A DNA stretch of 58,617 nt, taken from Acrocarpospora catenulata (lineage in GTDB: Bacteria > Actinomycetota > Actinomycetes > Streptosporangiales > Streptosporangiaceae). This document shows positions 24,649-32,639 of the stretch, piece by piece. Location: the NCBI RefSeq assembly GCF_018476525.1, contig NZ_JAHCST010000056.1, forward strand, positions 1 through 58,617. The letters run 5' to 3'. Positions within the stretch are counted from its first letter, which is position 1. Every line of letters starts with the position of its first letter. The notes beneath the pieces were generated by a model that ran no database searches, was not told where the DNA came from, and saw only the letters and a program-made list of their open reading frames with translations. A program made the translations under genes and the position numbers.

Positions 24649-25557
24649 ATGGCAGTCGCCGTGGAAGGAAGACGCCGCCGGACCGATCGGCGGCCGCGCA
24701 CCCCGTACCTGCTGATCGCACCCGCCGTGGTCGCGATGCTCGGGTTCCTCGTGTACCCGATGGGCAGCGTGCTGTACTACAGCCTCCAGCACTACAACGT
24801 GAGCAAGCCCTGGGAGCACGGCTTCGCCGGGCTCGCCAACTTCCGCACGCTGCTGCTCGAGGACCCGCTCTTCTGGCAGAGCCTGGCCTTCAGCGCCAAA
24901 TGGGTGGCCGTGGAGGTCGGGTTACAGCTGCTGTTCGGCCTGGCGCTGGCGCTGATCGTCAATGAGACGTTCATCGGCCGGGCGCTGGCCAGGTCGCTGG
25001 TGTTCTCGCCGTGGGCGGTCTCGGGGGTGCTCACCACCGGCATCTGGATCCTGCTCTACAACCCGACCACGGGGATCTTCCGCTACCTGGCCGACCTGGG
25101 CATCGGCTCGTACGACACCGCCCCGCTGGCCGACCCCGGCACGGTGTTCGCCGCGGCCGTGGTCGCCGAACTCTGGCGGGGAGTGCCGTTCTTCGCCATC
25201 CTCCTCCTGGCCGACCTCCAGACGATCTCCAAGGACCTGTACGAGGCCGCCGCCGTGGACGGCGCCACCCGGCTGCGCCGGTTCGTGCACATCACCCTGC
25301 CGCACCTGAAGGACGCCATCGTGCTGTCCACGCTGCTCCGCGCGGTCTGGGAGTTCAACAACGTCGACCTGCTCTACACGCTCACCGGCGGCGGCCCCGC
25401 CCACCAGACCACCACGCTGCCGCTGTACGTGGCCGCCAAGGCCGTGCAGTCCCACGACTTCGGGTACGGCTCGGCGCTGACCACGGTCGCCTTCCTGATC
25501 CTGACCTTCTTCTCCATCGCCTACCTGAGGCTGAGCAAGTTCGGAGCGCGCACGTGA
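24649..25557 (+). CDS. CUT1 ABC transporter permease 1 (galacturonate cluster)
   Basis: This 302-residue inner-membrane permease has about six spans, the first being PYLLIAPAVVAMLGFLV, and the EAA loop EAAAVDGATRLRRF. I chose the ATG at 24649 (MAVAVEGRRRR), preceded by AGGAG; an upstream ATG at 24583 overlaps the operator and is rejected. It opens a seven-gene run in which each gene overlaps the next by 4 to 8 bases. The partner lipoprotein is the last gene of the run (31239), not the first, and no ATPase is present. The likely cargo is galacturonate or oligogalacturonides. Confidence 0.92.
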   Translation: MAVAVEGRRRRTDRRPRTPYLLIAPAVVAMLGFLVYPMGSVLYYSLQHYNVSKPWEHGFAGLANFRTLLLEDPLFWQSLAFSAKWVAVEVGLQLLFGLALALIVNETFIGRALARSLVFSPWAVSGVLTTGIWILLYNPTTGIFRYLADLGIGSYDTAPLADPGTVFAAAVVAELWRGVPFFAILLLADLQTISKDLYEAAAVDGATRLRRFVHITLPHLKDAIVLSTLLRAVWEFNNVDLLYTLTGGGPAHQTTTLPLYVAAKAVQSHDFGYGSALTTVAFLILTFFSIAYLRLSKFGART

Positions 25558-26408
25558 CCCTCGCCCTGCCCCGCGCGCGCCGCCTGACGCGCGCCCGCAC
25601 CGGGAACAGACCCCGCTGGGAGATCTGGCTCCCGCTCGGGTTCTACCTGCTGTTCACCCTGGTCCCCTTCTACTGGATGCTGGTCTTCGCGCTCCGCCCA
25701 CGCGGTTCCGACTCGCTGCTGCCCTGGCCGATCACCTTCGACAACTTCGTCACCGTCTGGACCGGCATGGGGTTCGGGATCTTCTTCCAGAACAGCCTGC
25801 TGGTGGGGGTGGCCTCGCTGCTGGCCACCACGGTGATCGCGCTGTCCGGCGGGTACGCGCTGGCCCGCTACGACTTCCGGGGCCGGCGGCTGTTCCTGGT
25901 GGCCATGCTCTGCACCCAGTTCATCCCGGGCGCGATGATGCTCATCCCGCTCTTCGAGATCTTCCGTACCCTCGGTCTGGTCAACTCGCTCTGGGCGCTG
26001 GTGATCGCCGAGACGGTCTTCCAGCTACCGCTCTCGCTCATCCTGCTCAGCGGGTTCATCCGGAACATCCCGGTGGAGCTGGAGCAGGCCGCCTGGGTGG
26101 ACGGCTGCGGGCGGCTGCGCGGCTTCTTCGCGGTGGTGGTGCCCATGCTCCGGCCGGCGCTGGTCGCGGTGGGCTCGTTCGCCTTCATCCACAGCTGGAA
26201 CAACTTCCTGTTCGCGCTGATGTTCGTCAGCGAGCAGGAGAAGTTCACGCTGCCGGTCGGGCTTGCCTTCACCATCGGCGAGTTCAGCGTGGACTTCGGC
26301 GCGCTGGCCGCCGGGGGCGTGGTGGCCGCGGTGCCGGTGGTGCTGGTCTTCGCGGTCATCCAGCGGTACCTGGTGCAGGGCATGTCGGCAGGGGCGGTGA
26401 AGGGATGA
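25554..26408 (+). CDS. CUT1 ABC transporter permease 2 (galacturonate cluster)
   Basis: This 284-residue MalG-type permease pairs with the upstream permease. The GTG start overlaps the previous stop (GTGA). It has six hydrophobic segments, the EAA-type loop QAAWVDGCGRLRGF (Gln replaces the first Glu), and the usual C-terminal GMSAGAVKG. The stop overlaps the next gene's ATG. A longer frame starting at 25011 is a shadow inside permease 1. Confidence 0.92.
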   Translation: MTLALPRARRLTRARTGNRPRWEIWLPLGFYLLFTLVPFYWMLVFALRPRGSDSLLPWPITFDNFVTVWTGMGFGIFFQNSLLVGVASLLATTVIALSGGYALARYDFRGRRLFLVAMLCTQFIPGAMMLIPLFEIFRTLGLVNSLWALVIAETVFQLPLSLILLSGFIRNIPVELEQAAWVDGCGRLRGFFAVVVPMLRPALVAVGSFAFIHSWNNFLFALMFVSEQEKFTLPVGLAFTIGEFSVDFGALAAGGVVAAVPVVLVFAVIQRYLVQGMSAGAVKG

Positions 26409-27298
26409 CCCGGGTTCTGATCACCGGCAGCGCCGGACGGTTCGGCCGGAGCGTGGTCGCCGCGCTGGCCCAGGCCGGGCACGAGGTGATCGGCGTCGAC
26501 ACCGCGCCCGGCACCCCGCCGGAGGCGGCGGCCACGCTGCCCGCCGACCTCACCGATCTCGGGGAGGCGTACGGGGTGATGAACCGGTTCCGGCCGGGGG
26601 CGGTGGTGCATCTGGCGGCGGTGGCCACGCCGTTCAGCCGGACCGACGGGCTGACCTTCCGGGTCAACAGCCAGCTGGCCTTCAACGTGTGCGAGGCAGC
26701 CACCGCGACCGGGGTGGCGAGCACCGTGGTGGCCAGCAGCCCGACCGTGATCGGGTACGGCGCCCCTGGCGGCTGGACCCCGGCCTATCTGCCCATCGAC
26801 GAGAACCACCCGGCCGCGCCGTGGAACGCCTACAGCGTCTCCAAGCTGGTGGCCGAGCAGGTCATGGCCGCCTTCGCGCGGGCCCACCCGGAGCTGCGGC
26901 TGGCGGCGGTACGGCCGTGCTTCGTGGTGGCGCCGGAGGAGTGGGAGGGCGCGCCCACCCAGTCCGGGCACACGATCAGGGAGCGGCTGGACCGGCCCGA
27001 CCTGGCGGGGGTCTCGCTCTTCAACTACGTGGACGCGCGGGACGCCGCGGAGCTGGTGCGCACGCTGGTGGAGCGGCTGCCCGAGATACCCAGCGGCGAG
27101 GTGTTCTTCGCCGGGGCCGCCGACGCGCTGGCCCGGGATCCGCTGGCGGAGCTGCTGCCCAAGGTGATCCCCGCCACGGCCGGGCACGCCGCCGCCCTCA
27201 CCGGCACCGCGCCCGCGTTCTCCTCGGCCAAGGCCGGGCGGCTGCTCGGCTGGCAGGCCAAACGCAGCTGGCGTACCGAACTGGGAGACCTCACGTGA
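26405..27298 (+). CDS. NAD-dependent epimerase/dehydratase family protein, probable uronate dehydrogenase
   Basis: This 297-residue short-chain dehydrogenase of the extended type has a Rossmann motif TGSAGRFGRS at residues 7-16, ADLTDLG for the adenine side, active-site YSVSK and an upstream VASSPTVIGYG. In context it would oxidise D-galacturonate to galactaro-1,5-lactone with NAD, as uronate dehydrogenase does. The family alone does not settle this: sugar-nucleotide epimerases share these motifs. The small size, the ASSxxxIGY stretch and the placement before a dehydratase and an enolase-family gene favour the uronate reading. ATGA overlap on the left, GTGA on the right. Confidence 0.75.
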   Translation: MTRVLITGSAGRFGRSVVAALAQAGHEVIGVDTAPGTPPEAAATLPADLTDLGEAYGVMNRFRPGAVVHLAAVATPFSRTDGLTFRVNSQLAFNVCEAATATGVASTVVASSPTVIGYGAPGGWTPAYLPIDENHPAAPWNAYSVSKLVAEQVMAAFARAHPELRLAAVRPCFVVAPEEWEGAPTQSGHTIRERLDRPDLAGVSLFNYVDARDAAELVRTLVERLPEIPSGEVFFAGAADALARDPLAELLPKVIPATAGHAAALTGTAPAFSSAKAGRLLGWQAKRSWRTELGDLT

Positions 27299-28152
27299 AC
27301 CTCGACGGCGTTCTCTTCTTCCCCGTGACCCCCTTCGATCCGGACGGGCGGCTGGCGGCCGGCGTGCTGGCCGAGCACATCGCGGCCGGGGTCGCCCATG
27401 GACCCGGCGGGGTCTTCGTGGCCTGCGGGACCGGCGAGTTCGGGGCGCTCGCCGAGGGCGAGCACCGGCAGGCCGTACAGGTGGCCATCGAGACCGTGCG
27501 CGGGCGGGTGCCGGTGGTGGCGGGCGCGGGCGGGCCGCTCGGGGCGGCCCTCGCCCAGGCCCGGGCGGCGCGGGAGGCGGGCGCGGACGGGCTGCTGCTC
27601 ATGCCGCCCTACCTGGGGGTCAGAGGCGGATATTTCGCCTATGTTCGTGCGGTTGCCGCGGTCGGCCTGCCGGTGATCGTGTACGCCCGGGACGCCGTCG
27701 TGCTGGAACCCGACGAGGTCCTGGCGCTGGCCGACATCCCGGGCGTGGTCGGCCTGAAGGACGGCATCGGCGACATCGACCGCATCCAGCGAATCGTGCT
27801 GGCCATGGCCGGACGGCCGTTCACCTTCTTCAACGGCCTGCCCACCGCCGAACTCACCATGCCGGCCTACCGGGCGCTCGGCGTCACCCTCTACTCCTCG
27901 GCCGTGTACGCCTTCGCCCCCGAGATCGCCCTCGCCTACTACCACGGCAACCCCCACCTGCTGACCGGCTTCTACGAACCCCTGGTCCGCCTGCGCGGCC
28001 GCGTCCCCGGCTACGCGGTCGCCCTGGTCAAGGCGGGGGTACGCCTGCGCGGCCTGGACGTCGGCCCGGTCCGCCCGCCGCTGACCGACCTGACCCCCGA
28101 ACACCTGGCCGAACTGGACGCGCTCATCAAGACGGGACTGGACCTGCTATGA
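27295..28152 (+). CDS. DapA-superfamily aldolase, probable 5-dehydro-4-deoxyglucarate dehydratase
   Basis: This 285-residue TIM-barrel enzyme is of the dihydrodipicolinate synthase superfamily. LDGVLFFPVTPFDPDG at the start, ACGTGEFGALAEGE, VIVYARDAV (active Tyr) and VVGLKDGIGDID (Schiff-base Lys) fit 5-dehydro-4-deoxyglucarate dehydratase, which decarboxylates and dehydrates its substrate to 2-oxoglutarate semialdehyde. The FFNGLPTAE segment is also typical. The GTG start overlaps the previous stop; a frame open from 26689 lies inside the dehydrogenase gene. Together with its neighbours it builds the oxidative galacturonate route known from Agrobacterium and Pseudomonas. Confidence 0.85.
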   Translation: MNLDGVLFFPVTPFDPDGRLAAGVLAEHIAAGVAHGPGGVFVACGTGEFGALAEGEHRQAVQVAIETVRGRVPVVAGAGGPLGAALAQARAAREAGADGLLLMPPYLGVRGGYFAYVRAVAAVGLPVIVYARDAVVLEPDEVLALADIPGVVGLKDGIGDIDRIQRIVLAMAGRPFTFFNGLPTAELTMPAYRALGVTLYSSAVYAFAPEIALAYYHGNPHLLTGFYEPLVRLRGRVPGYAVALVKAGVRLRGLDVGPVRPPLTDLTPEHLAELDALIKTGLDLL

Positions 28153-29213
28153 CGATCGCCGCCCTGCGCACGCTGGCCCTGCGCGCCGAGTTACCCCGCC
28201 CCTGGGGGCCGGACGCGCCGGCCAACCACGTGATCGCCTGCGAGCTCACCCTCACCGACGGCCGGGTGGGCACCGGGTTCTCCTGGACACCCCGGGTCGG
28301 CGCGGCGGCGGTCAAGGCGCTGCTCGACACCGAGATCGCGGCGGCGGTGCGCGGCCTGCCCGCCCACCCCGAGCTCGTCTGGGACCACCTGTGGCGGCTG
28401 CTCAGGGAGGCCGGGGACGGCGGGGTGACCACGATCGCGCTGGCCGCCGTGGACATCGCCCTGTGGGACCTGCGCGCCACCGCCGCCGGGCTCGGCCTGG
28501 CCGACCTGCTCGGCCGCCGCCGCGCCACCGTCCCCGTGTACGGCAGCGGCGTCAACCGCCACTACACCCTCCCCGAACTGGTCGCCCAGGCCCACCGGTG
28601 GGCCGGCTACCCGGCCGTCAAGATCAAGGTGGGCCGCGACGACCTGGCCGAGGACCTCGCCCGGGTGGCCGCCGTCCGCGAGGTCATCGGGCCGGACACG
28701 CTCCTCATGGTGGACGCCAACCAGCGCTGGGACCTCCCCCGGGCGCTGCGGGCGATCGCCGCGCTGGCGCCGTACAACCCGCACTGGGTGGAGGAGCCGC
28801 TCCCCGCCGACGACATCTCCGCCCACGCGAGCCTGCGCGCCCGCACCAGCGTGCCGATCGCCGTCGGCGAGAGCGTCTACACCGTCTACGGCTTCCGCGA
28901 CCTGCTGGCCGCCGGGGCCTGCGACATCGTGCAACCCAACGTGGTCAGGGTGGGCGGGATCACCCCGTTCCTGCGGATCGCCGAGCTGGCCCGCGCCTAC
29001 TCCGTGCCCACCTTCCCGCACCTGCTGCCCGAGCTCTCCGGCCAGCTCGCGGCGGCGCTGCCGCTGCCCGCCATGGTCGAGGACGTCGAGGACGCCTCGC
29101 TGGAGGCGCTCGGCCTGCTAGCCGGGCCCTCGCCGGTGGAGCTCGGCCCCGAACTGAAGATCCGCGACCACCTGGGCCATGGAATCCGCTTCCACGGATG
29201 GGAGTCCCGATGA
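28149..29213 (+). CDS. Enolase-superfamily (mandelate racemase/muconate lactonizing-like) dehydratase or cycloisomerase
   Basis: This 354-residue enzyme has an enolase-type N-terminal capping domain and TIM barrel. Active-site features are the KIKVGRD motif near residue 156, metal ligands in LMVDANQRW (Asp), HWVEEPLP (Glu) and VGESVYTVYG (Glu), and the C-terminal FPHLLPEL with a possible general-base His. In this operon it could convert galactarolactone or galactarate to 5-dehydro-4-deoxyglucarate, the substrate of the preceding gene's product. A galactarolactone cycloisomerase-like role fits best, but the exact substrate is inference. It is joined to its neighbours by ATGA overlaps on both sides. 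Confidence 0.83.
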   Translation: MTIAALRTLALRAELPRPWGPDAPANHVIACELTLTDGRVGTGFSWTPRVGAAAVKALLDTEIAAAVRGLPAHPELVWDHLWRLLREAGDGGVTTIALAAVDIALWDLRATAAGLGLADLLGRRRATVPVYGSGVNRHYTLPELVAQAHRWAGYPAVKIKVGRDDLAEDLARVAAVREVIGPDTLLMVDANQRWDLPRALRAIAALAPYNPHWVEEPLPADDISAHASLRARTSVPIAVGESVYTVYGFRDLLAAGACDIVQPNVVRVGGITPFLRIAELARAYSVPTFPHLLPELSGQLAAALPLPAMVEDVEDASLEALGLLAGPSPVELGPELKIRDHLGHGIRFHGWESR

Positions 29214-31246
29214 ACGGCACGGCTGAACGCCAGACCGGGAACCAGCCCCGCCTGACCAGCACCCCCGTGCCGGTGGTGCTGGCCGGAGCGTACGGGCACG
29301 GCTGGTGGCACCTGGACAACCTGCGGCGGCTGACCCAGGCCGGGATCGTCCGGCTGGCCGGGGTCTGCGACGTGCGGCCGGTGGAGCCGGAGCGGCTGCA
29401 CGGGCTCGGCTACCCGGAGCAGTCCAGCGACCTGGGGCAGCTGATCGAGCGCACCGGCGCCCGGATCGCCATCCTGGTGACGCCCATCCCCACCCACGCC
29501 GACCTGGCCGTACGGGCTCTGGAGGCGGGGGCGCACCTGCTGCTGGAGAAGCCGCCGGCCGCCACCTTCGCCGGGTTCCAGCGCATTCTCGCCGCGGCCG
29601 AACGGACGGGGCTGGCCTGCCAGGTGGGGTTCCAGAGCCTGGGGTCCGCGGCCATTCCGGCGATCCGGCAGCTGGTCGCCGACGGAGTCGTGGGGCGGGT
29701 GAAGGGGATCGGGGTGGCCGGAGCGTGGGAGCGCGACACCGCGTACTTCACCCGCTCCGCCTGGGCCGGGCGGCGGCGGGCCGGCGAGGTCGAGGTGATG
29801 GACGGGGCGCTGACCAACCCGTTCGCGCACGCGGTGGCGACCGCGCTGGCGGTGGCCGGGCGGGGGTCCGCCGACGAGGTGGCGGGGGTGGACGTGGAGC
29901 TCTACCACGCCAACCCGATCGAGGCCGACGACACCTCCTGCCTGCGGGTGCACCTGGCCGACGGGCCGCCCATCACGGTGGCGGTTTCGCTGGCCGCCGA
30001 CCGGCGGCACGAGCCGTACGTGATCGTGCACGGCACCGAGGGGCGGATCACGCTCACCTACACCCTGGACCGGGTCCGGGTGGAGCGGGTCGGCCGGGAG
30101 GTGACCACCAGCGTCCTCCCCCGCACCGACCTGCTGGAGAACCTGGTTGGGCACCTGCGGGACGGTGAGCCGCTGCTGGTGCCGCTCGGCCACACGGGGG
30201 CGTTCATGCGGGTGCTTGAGGCGATCAGGCAGGCGCCCGATCCGCTGCCCATCCCGGACCGGCACCAGGAGCTGGAGCGGGACGAGCAGGGCCGGGTGGC
30301 GCGCCGGGTGCTGCCGGGCATCGCCAACCTGACCGCGCGCAGCGCCGAGCACCTGGCCCTCTACTCCGAGCTGGACGTGCCCTGGGCCGCGCCGCGCGCG
30401 GTGCTCCGGGTGGGCGCGCGACCCGTGGCCGAGTACAACTGGCGGCCCGACCTGGCCACCACGCTGTCGCCCCGGCCGTACCTGCATCCGGTGCGGACGC
30501 TCGGCGGGGTGACCGTGACCGAGGTGAACCCGGCCGACCACGTGCACCATCTGGGCGTCTCGGTGGCGGTCGCGGACGTCGGCGGGCGGAACTTCTGGGG
30601 CGGCAGGACCTACGTGCGCGACCTCGGACCGACCTGGCTGGACGACCACGGCACGCAGCGGCACGTGGCGTTCACCCGGCGGGACGACCACGGGTTCACC
30701 GAGACGCTGCGCTGGGCCGGGCCTGACGGGGTGGAACTGCTGGAGGAGGAGCGCCGGGTGGCGGCGGTGCCGCTGGACGGCTGCTGGGCGCTGGACGTGG
30801 CGTTCACGCTCACCAACCTGACCGGTTCCCGGCTGCTGGTGCGGAGTTCGGCCACCAAAGGGCGGGCCGGGGCCGGGTACGGCGGGTTCTTCTGGCGGGC
30901 CACCGGCGCCTCGACCGGCCGGGTGGCGTTCATCCCTGGCGGGGGCGAGCCGCACGGCAGCCGCGCGCCCTGGCTGGGCCTGTCCGGCACGGCCGCCGAA
31001 GGCGACTGGACGCTGCTGTTCGTCCAGTCCCAGGACCCCTGGTTCGTCCGGGTCGAGGAGTATCCCGGCGCCGGTCCCGCGCTCGCCTGGGACCGGCCGC
31101 TGGTGGTGGAGGAGCGGCTGGTCCGCCGGGTCGTCACCGTGGTGGCGGACGGGCGGGCGAGCCGTACACGGGCGGAGGCGCTGGCGCTGGCCGCGATGGA
31201 GATCTCGGGGGGAACTGAGAAAAGAGAGGCAGAGGACCATGGCTAG
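29210..31246 (+). CDS. Fusion of Gfo/Idh/MocA oxidoreductase and PmoA-like (DUF6807) domain
   Basis: This 678-residue two-domain protein is unlike its single-domain neighbours. Residues about 18-350 are a Gfo/Idh/MocA oxidoreductase: Rossmann start VVLAGAYGHGWWHLDNL, then LVTPIPTHADLAV and LLEKPPAATFAGF with the conserved Lys-Pro, and a barrel domain. Residues about 385-660 resemble the PmoA/DUF6807 family, with VTEVNPADHVHHLGVSVAV, NFWGGRTYV, and an EERRVAAVP to GYGGFFWRAT stretch. The function of DUF6807 is not known; clustered His (HVHHLG) hints at metal or sugar binding. A redox step on a uronic acid or its methyl ester or disaccharide is possible. I chose the ATG at 29210 overlapping the previous stop; its end overlaps the lipoprotein gene by 8 bases. 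Confidence 0.8.
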   Translation: MNGTAERQTGNQPRLTSTPVPVVLAGAYGHGWWHLDNLRRLTQAGIVRLAGVCDVRPVEPERLHGLGYPEQSSDLGQLIERTGARIAILVTPIPTHADLAVRALEAGAHLLLEKPPAATFAGFQRILAAAERTGLACQVGFQSLGSAAIPAIRQLVADGVVGRVKGIGVAGAWERDTAYFTRSAWAGRRRAGEVEVMDGALTNPFAHAVATALAVAGRGSADEVAGVDVELYHANPIEADDTSCLRVHLADGPPITVAVSLAADRRHEPYVIVHGTEGRITLTYTLDRVRVERVGREVTTSVLPRTDLLENLVGHLRDGEPLLVPLGHTGAFMRVLEAIRQAPDPLPIPDRHQELERDEQGRVARRVLPGIANLTARSAEHLALYSELDVPWAAPRAVLRVGARPVAEYNWRPDLATTLSPRPYLHPVRTLGGVTVTEVNPADHVHHLGVSVAVADVGGRNFWGGRTYVRDLGPTWLDDHGTQRHVAFTRRDDHGFTETLRWAGPDGVELLEEERRVAAVPLDGCWALDVAFTLTNLTGSRLLVRSSATKGRAGAGYGGFFWRATGASTGRVAFIPGGGEPHGSRAPWLGLSGTAAEGDWTLLFVQSQDPWFVRVEEYPGAGPALAWDRPLVVEERLVRRVVTVVADGRASRTRAEALALAAMEISGGTEKREAEDHG

Positions 31247-32546
31247 AGGTCTGCTCCCGGCGGTCGTGGTGATCGCCGGGTTGGCGCTCACCGGCTGCGG
31301 CGGGGAGTCCGCACCCGCCGGGGACGGCAAGACGAAGATCACCTTCTGGGACGACAACGGCGGCCCCGCCCGCACCCCGGTCTGGGAGCACATCATCGCC
31401 GAGTTCGAGAAGGCCAACCCCACCATCGACGTGCAGTACGTCGGCATCCCGATCGCCCAGGCCCAGCAGAAGTACGACACCGCCATCGCCGGGGGCGGCC
31501 TGCCCGACGTGGGCGGGGTGTCCACCGCGATGCTGGGCAACATGGTGGCGCGCAAGGCCCTGGACCCGCTGGACGACCGGATCGCCGCCGGTCCGCTCAG
31601 CGGCAAGCTGAACGAGCAGGTGCTCGCCTCGGTCAAGGGCACCGTGCCGGACGGCAAGACGTACATGGTGCCGCTCTCCACCAACATGGGCGTCTTCTGG
31701 TACCGGACCGACTGGCTGAAGGAGGCCGGTCTGGAGCCGCCGCAGACCTGGGACGCGTTCTTCACCACCGTGGAGAAGCTCACCGACAAGGGCCAGAACC
31801 GGTACGGCTTCACCATCCGCGGCGCCGCCGGGTCCATCGCCCAGATGCTGGAGGTCGTGTACGGCCAGTCCGGCATCACCGAGATCTTCGACGCCACCGG
31901 CAAGTCCACGGTGAACGACCCGAAGAACGTGGCCGCGCTGGAACGCCTGGTCAAGCTCTACAAGGCGCACACGCCGTCGGCCGACGTGACCAACGACTAC
32001 CCCAAGATGGTCGCCCAGTTCGACGGCGGCAGCATCGGGATCATGCAGCACAACCTGGGGTCGTACAACGACCACGTGAAGACGCTCGGCGCGGACAAGG
32101 TGGCGGCGCTGCCGGTGCCCCGCCCCGCCGACGGCGCGGGCCGGGTCGTGCTGTCCAACCCGGTGGCGGGCATCGGGGTCTTCACCAGTGGCAAGAACAA
32201 GGACGCCGCGTTCAGGTTCGCCGAGTTCGTCGCGTCCAAGCCGATGGACAGCTACTGGGCGGACAAGACCGGGGTGCTGCCGGCCAACACCGAGGTGAAC
32301 GGCGAGCCCTGGATCGGTGAGCGGCAGCACATCGCCGCCGCCGTGGAGGTGCTCAACGACCCCGGCACCAAGGTGGTGCAGCTCCCCTACTACCTGCCCG
32401 AGTTCAACGCGATCACCAAGACCGACGCGGAGCCGGTGTTCCAGCAGGTGCTGCTGGGCGAGGCGCCGGCGAGCAAGCTGCTCGACCAGATCGCGAACGC
32501 CCTGACCGAGGCCCAGAGCAAGTGGAAGCAGCGCAACGGCGGCTGA
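31239..32546 (+). CDS. ABC transporter sugar-binding lipoprotein (galacturonate cluster)
   Basis: This 435-residue family-1 solute-binding lipoprotein has signal residues 1-19 and lipobox LTGC (Cys20). The mature protein shows ITFWDDNGGPARTPVWEHI, then the family hallmark MVPLSTNMGVFWYRTDWLKEAG (here split at its centre, MGVFWYRTDW), and late DAAFRFAEFVASKPM. It should deliver substrate to the permeases at 24649 and 25554. Its position at the 3' end of the operon is odd, since the binding protein normally comes first. AGAGGCAGAGG upstream gives a ribosome site. A hairpin follows the stop. Confidence 0.92.
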   Translation: MARGLLPAVVVIAGLALTGCGGESAPAGDGKTKITFWDDNGGPARTPVWEHIIAEFEKANPTIDVQYVGIPIAQAQQKYDTAIAGGGLPDVGGVSTAMLGNMVARKALDPLDDRIAAGPLSGKLNEQVLASVKGTVPDGKTYMVPLSTNMGVFWYRTDWLKEAGLEPPQTWDAFFTTVEKLTDKGQNRYGFTIRGAAGSIAQMLEVVYGQSGITEIFDATGKSTVNDPKNVAALERLVKLYKAHTPSADVTNDYPKMVAQFDGGSIGIMQHNLGSYNDHVKTLGADKVAALPVPRPADGAGRVVLSNPVAGIGVFTSGKNKDAAFRFAEFVASKPMDSYWADKTGVLPANTEVNGEPWIGERQHIAAAVEVLNDPGTKVVQLPYYLPEFNAITKTDAEPVFQQVLLGEAPASKLLDQIANALTEAQSKWKQRNGG

Positions 32547-32565
32547 CCCGCCCCTCCCCCGACCA

Positions 32566-32606
32566 CCGCGCGTCTCCCGCTCCCTGACCTGGCGGGAGCC
32601 GCGCGG
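32566..32606 (+). terminator. Hairpin after the galacturonate operon
   Basis: CCGCGCG and CTCCCGC at 32566-32580 pair with 32592-32606, with one mismatch in 15, around an 11-base loop. It lies between the lipoprotein stop and the second pectate lyase, so it probably attenuates read-through into that gene. Confidence 0.75.
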
Positions 32607-32639
32607 CCCTTCTCATCACGTTCAGGAGTTCATTCCGTC

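Noticed and set aside
28997-31954. A 985-codon open frame on the minus strand opposite the oxidoreductase fusion
   Set aside because: The plus strand there has clear domain motifs and overlapping-operon structure. Long antisense frames are a by-product of GC-rich third codon positions, and this one has low-complexity Arg/Gly/Pro composition.
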